DNA from: Thermoactinomyces sp. DSM 45891
Lineage (GTDB): Bacteria > Bacillota > Bacilli > Thermoactinomycetales > Thermoactinomycetaceae
Reading direction: 5' to 3'
Length of the DNA stretch: 35,557 bases
Assembly: GCF_900119485.1 (NCBI RefSeq)
Contig: NZ_FPJZ01000011.1
Coordinates: 1 to 35,557 of the forward strand
The notes beneath the pieces are model-generated. The model ran no database searches, was not told the origin of the DNA, and was given only the letters and a program-made list of their open reading frames with translations. Shown piece after piece: positions 33,355-35,557 of the stretch (position 1 is its first letter; each line of letters starts with the position of its first letter). Both the position numbers and the translations under genes were made by a program.

Positions 33355-33956
33355 CGAGAAAACGATTATCAGCAGATGAATCTAAAAAAATCATCCTAAC
33401 CCATGCCAAGGAGTTATTTATTGAAAAAGGCTATGACCGGGCTACCATGGATCACTTATGTACATCCACACAAATGAGTAAAGGAAACCTCTATCATCAT
33501 TTTAAAAATAAGGAGGTACTCTTTCTCCAATTACTTAGCCAGCATGCTGAAGAAACCTCGCAAAAGTGGCTTGATTCACTGGAGCATTCCGCATCTCCTA
33601 GCGAACAGCTACTTGCCATTGCTGGCTTACTCGGAAGAGATTGTGAAACTCCCTTGCTCCCGGCAATTGCAGAGTATGGCAAGACGCTTTCCAGTGAATC
33701 CGAGAGTTTAGCGACATTAAAAGAGATCACGGAGATAACCTATCGCGCCATACGGCAAGTGCTACAACAGGGAATTGAGAAGGGCGAATTTATAGATGAA
33801 GATATTGAAGACCTATGTTTCGGAGTGATGTCAACGTTGTCTGGTGCAACACAGCTTTGCCTAACGATGCCAAAATTAAGTGGTGACGAATATGCAGCTC
33901 TGCATACCAATGCGATCAAACTGCTTTTAAAGGGGATTTCCGTTAAGGAAAATTAA
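33351..33956 (+). CDS. TetR-family transcriptional regulator
   Basis: The 201-residue protein has the TetR N-terminal DNA-binding domain (about 1-60) with the helix-turn-helix TMDHLCTSTQMSKGNLYHHF followed by KNKEVLF. The C-terminal ligand domain (about 80-195) is all-helical, ending FGVMSTLSGATQLCL. The ATG at 33351 overlaps the CPBP stop by 4 bases and follows GGGAGGA. With the palindrome over the promoter it should repress its own operon until an unknown ligand binds. The ligand pocket is too diverged to name the ligand. Confidence 0.92.
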   Translation: MTRKRLSADESKKIILTHAKELFIEKGYDRATMDHLCTSTQMSKGNLYHHFKNKEVLFLQLLSQHAEETSQKWLDSLEHSASPSEQLLAIAGLLGRDCETPLLPAIAEYGKTLSSESESLATLKEITEITYRAIRQVLQQGIEKGEFIDEDIEDLCFGVMSTLSGATQLCLTMPKLSGDEYAALHTNAIKLLLKGISVKEN

Positions 33957-34012
33957 TTCCCTAGCTTAGTAAAGACACCTCTCTTCCACCTTAAGATTCA
34001 TCATTACATCCT

Positions 34013-34050
34013 AAAGAAGCTATCTGCTTGAAGTAGATAGCTTCTTTTAT
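34013..34050 (+). terminator. Terminator of the CPBP-tetR operon
   Basis: AAGAAGCTATCT pairs with AGATAGCTTCTT around an 8-base loop and is followed by TTTT. It lies 57 bases after the tetR stop. Confidence 0.85.
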
Positions 34051-34090
34051 CTTTATCTTCTGTCAGATAGTAGAAGGAACCTATCTAATA

Positions 34091-34119
34091 TTGACGAACG
34101 TATTAGTAAATGCTAATAT
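34091..34119 (+). promoter_or_regulatory. Promoter of the ArsR-DsbA operon
   Basis: TTGACG (34091-34096) and TAATAT (34114-34119) are 17 bases apart. Downstream, TAATAT...ATATTA (34114-34147) and a perfect TCATATGA (about 34130-34137) form inverted repeats between the -10 box and the ribosome binding site, a likely ArsR operator region. Confidence 0.7.
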
Positions 34120-34166
34120 TCATGGCGAATCATATGAGTACATATTAATACGATTAGGAGGTCAAT

Positions 34167-34496
34167 ATGGCTCACAGTTCTATAGATGTGAAAGTCAAAT
34201 TTATTCGTGGCTTTGCAGATAAAACTCGGCTTCAAATTTTGGACAGCATCAAGAAACATGAAAAAACCGTCTCACAAATTGTAGAGGAAACCAACGGAAG
34301 TCAATCGAATGTTTCTCAACATCTAGCATGTTTAAAGGGTTGTGGAATCATTATTAGCAGACAAGAAGGAAAGTTTATGTATTATCGTCTTCGTCATAAT
34401 CAAATCCGTGGATTGTTGGATATGTTCGATGATGTTTTATCACATGTTCATGACGAAGTTACGAGTTGTAAACGGAATGATCAATGTTTTGATTAA
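34167..34496 (+). CDS. ArsR/SmtB-family metal-sensing repressor, CmtR-like
   Basis: The 109-residue winged-helix repressor starts at ATG 34167 after AGGAGG. The DNA-recognition helix is QSNVSQHLACLKGCGIII and contains Cys55 and Cys59, the Cys-x3-Cys arrangement of the Cd(II)/Pb(II) sensor CmtR of mycobacteria. A C-terminal Cys101 (with Cys107) could complete the metal site, as the C-terminal Cys does in CmtR. The classic ELCVCDL motif of ArsR/CadC is absent. The winged loop is RQEGKFMYYRL. It is the first gene of an operon with a DsbA-like protein, so it should repress that gene until metal or thiol stress. The ligand is inferred only from the Cys pattern. Confidence 0.88.
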   Translation: MAHSSIDVKVKFIRGFADKTRLQILDSIKKHEKTVSQIVEETNGSQSNVSQHLACLKGCGIIISRQEGKFMYYRLRHNQIRGLLDMFDDVLSHVHDEVTSCKRNDQCFD

Positions 34497-34528
34497 GAAT
34501 GAGCGAAAGTGGATGGAGGAGAAATAAG

Positions 34529-35239
34529 GTGAAAAAAAAGAAGAACCAAAAAGGTAACAAGAATATACAAACATCGTATAAACCGCTTGTGATAGGCACA
34601 CTTATTACGTTAGCTCTGGTAGTCGGTATATTTGTTCTAGCAGATATGAGAAATAAAGAAAATCTAGAAGCCATAAGGAAAGAGCAACCTAGCTTAGTCA
34701 GTCAGCCTGTACTCGGAAAAGAGGATGCTCCCGTAACCATTGTAGAATTTGGTGATTACAAATGTCCTTCCTGTAAAGCTTGGAGCCAAAAAATCTTTCC
34801 ACAGCTTAAAAAAGACTATATTGATACTGGAAAAGTGAAACTTGCATATATTCATGTTCTGTTTCATGGAGAAGAATCCACGCTATCATCACTAGCAGCT
34901 GAATCAGTATTTGCTCAAAACCCCCAAGCATTTTGGAAGTATAATAAAGCTTTGTTTGATGCTCAACCGGATGGAGACCATGATGGTCTATGGGTAACAC
35001 ACGAAAAGCTATTAGATCTTGCAAAAATACATACTCCAGAAATTGATCTCACCAAGCTAGAAAATGATATAAAGGAAAAAAAGACATCAAATCAAGTAAG
35101 TGTAGATGCAGGTTTGGTCCAACAATTCAAAGTCGAACAGACTCCAACCATGATGATTAATGGTATTGAACTGGATAATCCTTTTGATTACGAGAAGATC
35201 CAATCCATCATTGATAAGGAATTAAATAAGAAAAAATGA
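34529..35239 (+). CDS. Membrane-anchored DsbA-like thiol-disulfide oxidoreductase (BdbD-type)
   Basis: From the GTG at 34529 (GGAGGAG, 7 bases upstream) the protein has 236 residues; an upstream ATG at 34499 has no ribosome binding site. The N-terminus is a lysine-rich cytosolic tail and one membrane anchor at about 17-40 (PLVIGTLITLALVVGIFVLA). The thioredoxin-fold domain carries the active site Cys79-Pro-Ser-Cys82 (YKCPSCKAW), a helical insertion and the cis-proline (EQTPTMMING). It should form or rearrange disulfides in proteins outside the membrane. No BdbC/DsbB partner is next to it. It is 32 bases after the ArsR gene in the same transcript. Confidence 0.9.
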   Translation: MKKKKNQKGNKNIQTSYKPLVIGTLITLALVVGIFVLADMRNKENLEAIRKEQPSLVSQPVLGKEDAPVTIVEFGDYKCPSCKAWSQKIFPQLKKDYIDTGKVKLAYIHVLFHGEESTLSSLAAESVFAQNPQAFWKYNKALFDAQPDGDHDGLWVTHEKLLDLAKIHTPEIDLTKLENDIKEKKTSNQVSVDAGLVQQFKVEQTPTMMINGIELDNPFDYEKIQSIIDKELNKKK

Positions 35240-35339
35240 TGGTCGATTTCCGTACGTTAAAATGGTAAAACACTATTCGAGTCATCATTACCACTCCTTA
35301 CTATGACCTAGTGAATTCATTACTTGAAGAAAAGAAAGA

Positions 35340-35377
35340 GGAGCTATCCTATGCTTAAGCACATTTAGGACGCTCCT
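35340..35377 (-). repeat. Hairpin repeat copy 2, terminator of the beta-propeller gene
   Basis: GGAGCTATCCTAT and TTAGGACGCTCC (plus-strand reading) form the same interrupted stem as copy 1 at 30949-30986, with a 12-base loop. On the minus strand it is followed by CTCTTTCTTTTCTT, 22 bases after the stop of the gene at 35399. Confidence 0.6.
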
Positions 35378-35398
35378 AGAAGTATTAAACATACTAAT

Positions 35399-35557
35399 TT
35401 AAAATTTTATGCCTATACCTGATGGGTTACTTCCTACTGTAACGGTAGCAAGTACTGTATTGGTTTTCCCATCTATAATAGAGACATTATTGCTTAAAAA
35501 ATTAGAGACATAGATTTGATTGGTCGCCGAGTTTATATCTAAACCTAATGGGTTACT
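35399..35557 (-). CDS. 3' end of a YVTN-type beta-propeller repeat protein (5' end outside window)
   Basis: The minus-strand frame is open from the window edge to a TAA at 35399-35401, giving 52 residues of C-terminus. They contain one full blade of the YVTN/40-residue propeller family: NQIYVSNFLSNNVSIIDGKT, then TVLATVTVGSNPSGIGI, with SNPLGLDINSA before it. The SNPxGL/SNPSGI pair marks the period. Such proteins are usually long and secreted, but the signal region is not visible here. A hairpin terminator lies downstream. Confidence 0.8.
   Translation of the reverse strand, partial: SNPLGLDINSATNQIYVSNFLSNNVSIIDGKTNTVLATVTVGSNPSGIGIKF

Noticed and set aside
1..35557. CRISPR arrays, tRNA or rRNA genes, insertion sequences
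   Set aside because: No regularly spaced repeats, no cloverleaf or rRNA sequence and no transposase-like protein were seen.

Overview
The window reads as chromosome of a spore-forming, low-GC Gram-positive bacterium of the Bacillales. The evidence is the late-competence genes (comEC, comEA), the yqeG-yqeH-aroE-nadD-yqeK-rsfS block, a leuS gene behind a T-box leader, consensus SigA promoters and strong AGGAGG ribosome binding sites. A sporulation sigma-K fragment is also present. Frequent TTG starts, a missing comEB and a missing yqeI make a standard Bacillus unlikely. A member of the Thermoactinomycetaceae or a relative is my guess, not a demonstrated fact.

Left edge (1-1800): the end of an integrated element, with the 3' part of an unrecognised gene followed by a tyrosine integrase. 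A two-way terminator separates it from the chromosome. Then 1809-8856, mostly on the minus strand: holA, an ECF sigma/anti-sigma pair whose sigma gene abuts comEC, comEC, then rocD on the plus strand inserted where comEB would be expected, comEA, and a small unknown gene. 8977-11038 holds an OmpR-type two-component system. 11141-18095 is the housekeeping core: leuS with promoter and T-box, then rsfS, yqeK, nadD, aroE, yqeH and yqeG, tightly packed in one operon.

18124-28601 is a mixed region: a GNAT acetyltransferase, an M24 aminopeptidase P-like enzyme, a 50-residue zinc-ribbon protein missed by simple ORF cut-offs, two poorly known genes, a protein with CorA-like topology, a secreted Vpr-like subtilase, aroA, a YunG-like protein and a solitary type II thioesterase.

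The most interesting part starts at 28772. The minus strand carries only the 3' portion of sigK. Its homology stops at an AATGA sequence encoding Asn-Glu, the site where the skin element interrupts sigK in Bacillus subtilis. Immediately beyond lie a 53-residue ORF and a divergent large serine recombinase of the SpoIVCA type. The 5' half of sigK is absent, so the intervening element would run off the right edge. Genes 31014-35557 (secreted GH5 glycoside hydrolase, CPBP protease plus TetR with a 28-bp palindromic operator, a CmtR-like ArsR with a membrane-anchored DsbA-like protein, and the end of a YVTN beta-propeller protein) would then be cargo. Two copies of a matching hairpin, both placed as minus-strand terminators, occur in this stretch. 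No tRNA, rRNA, CRISPR array or insertion sequence was found.
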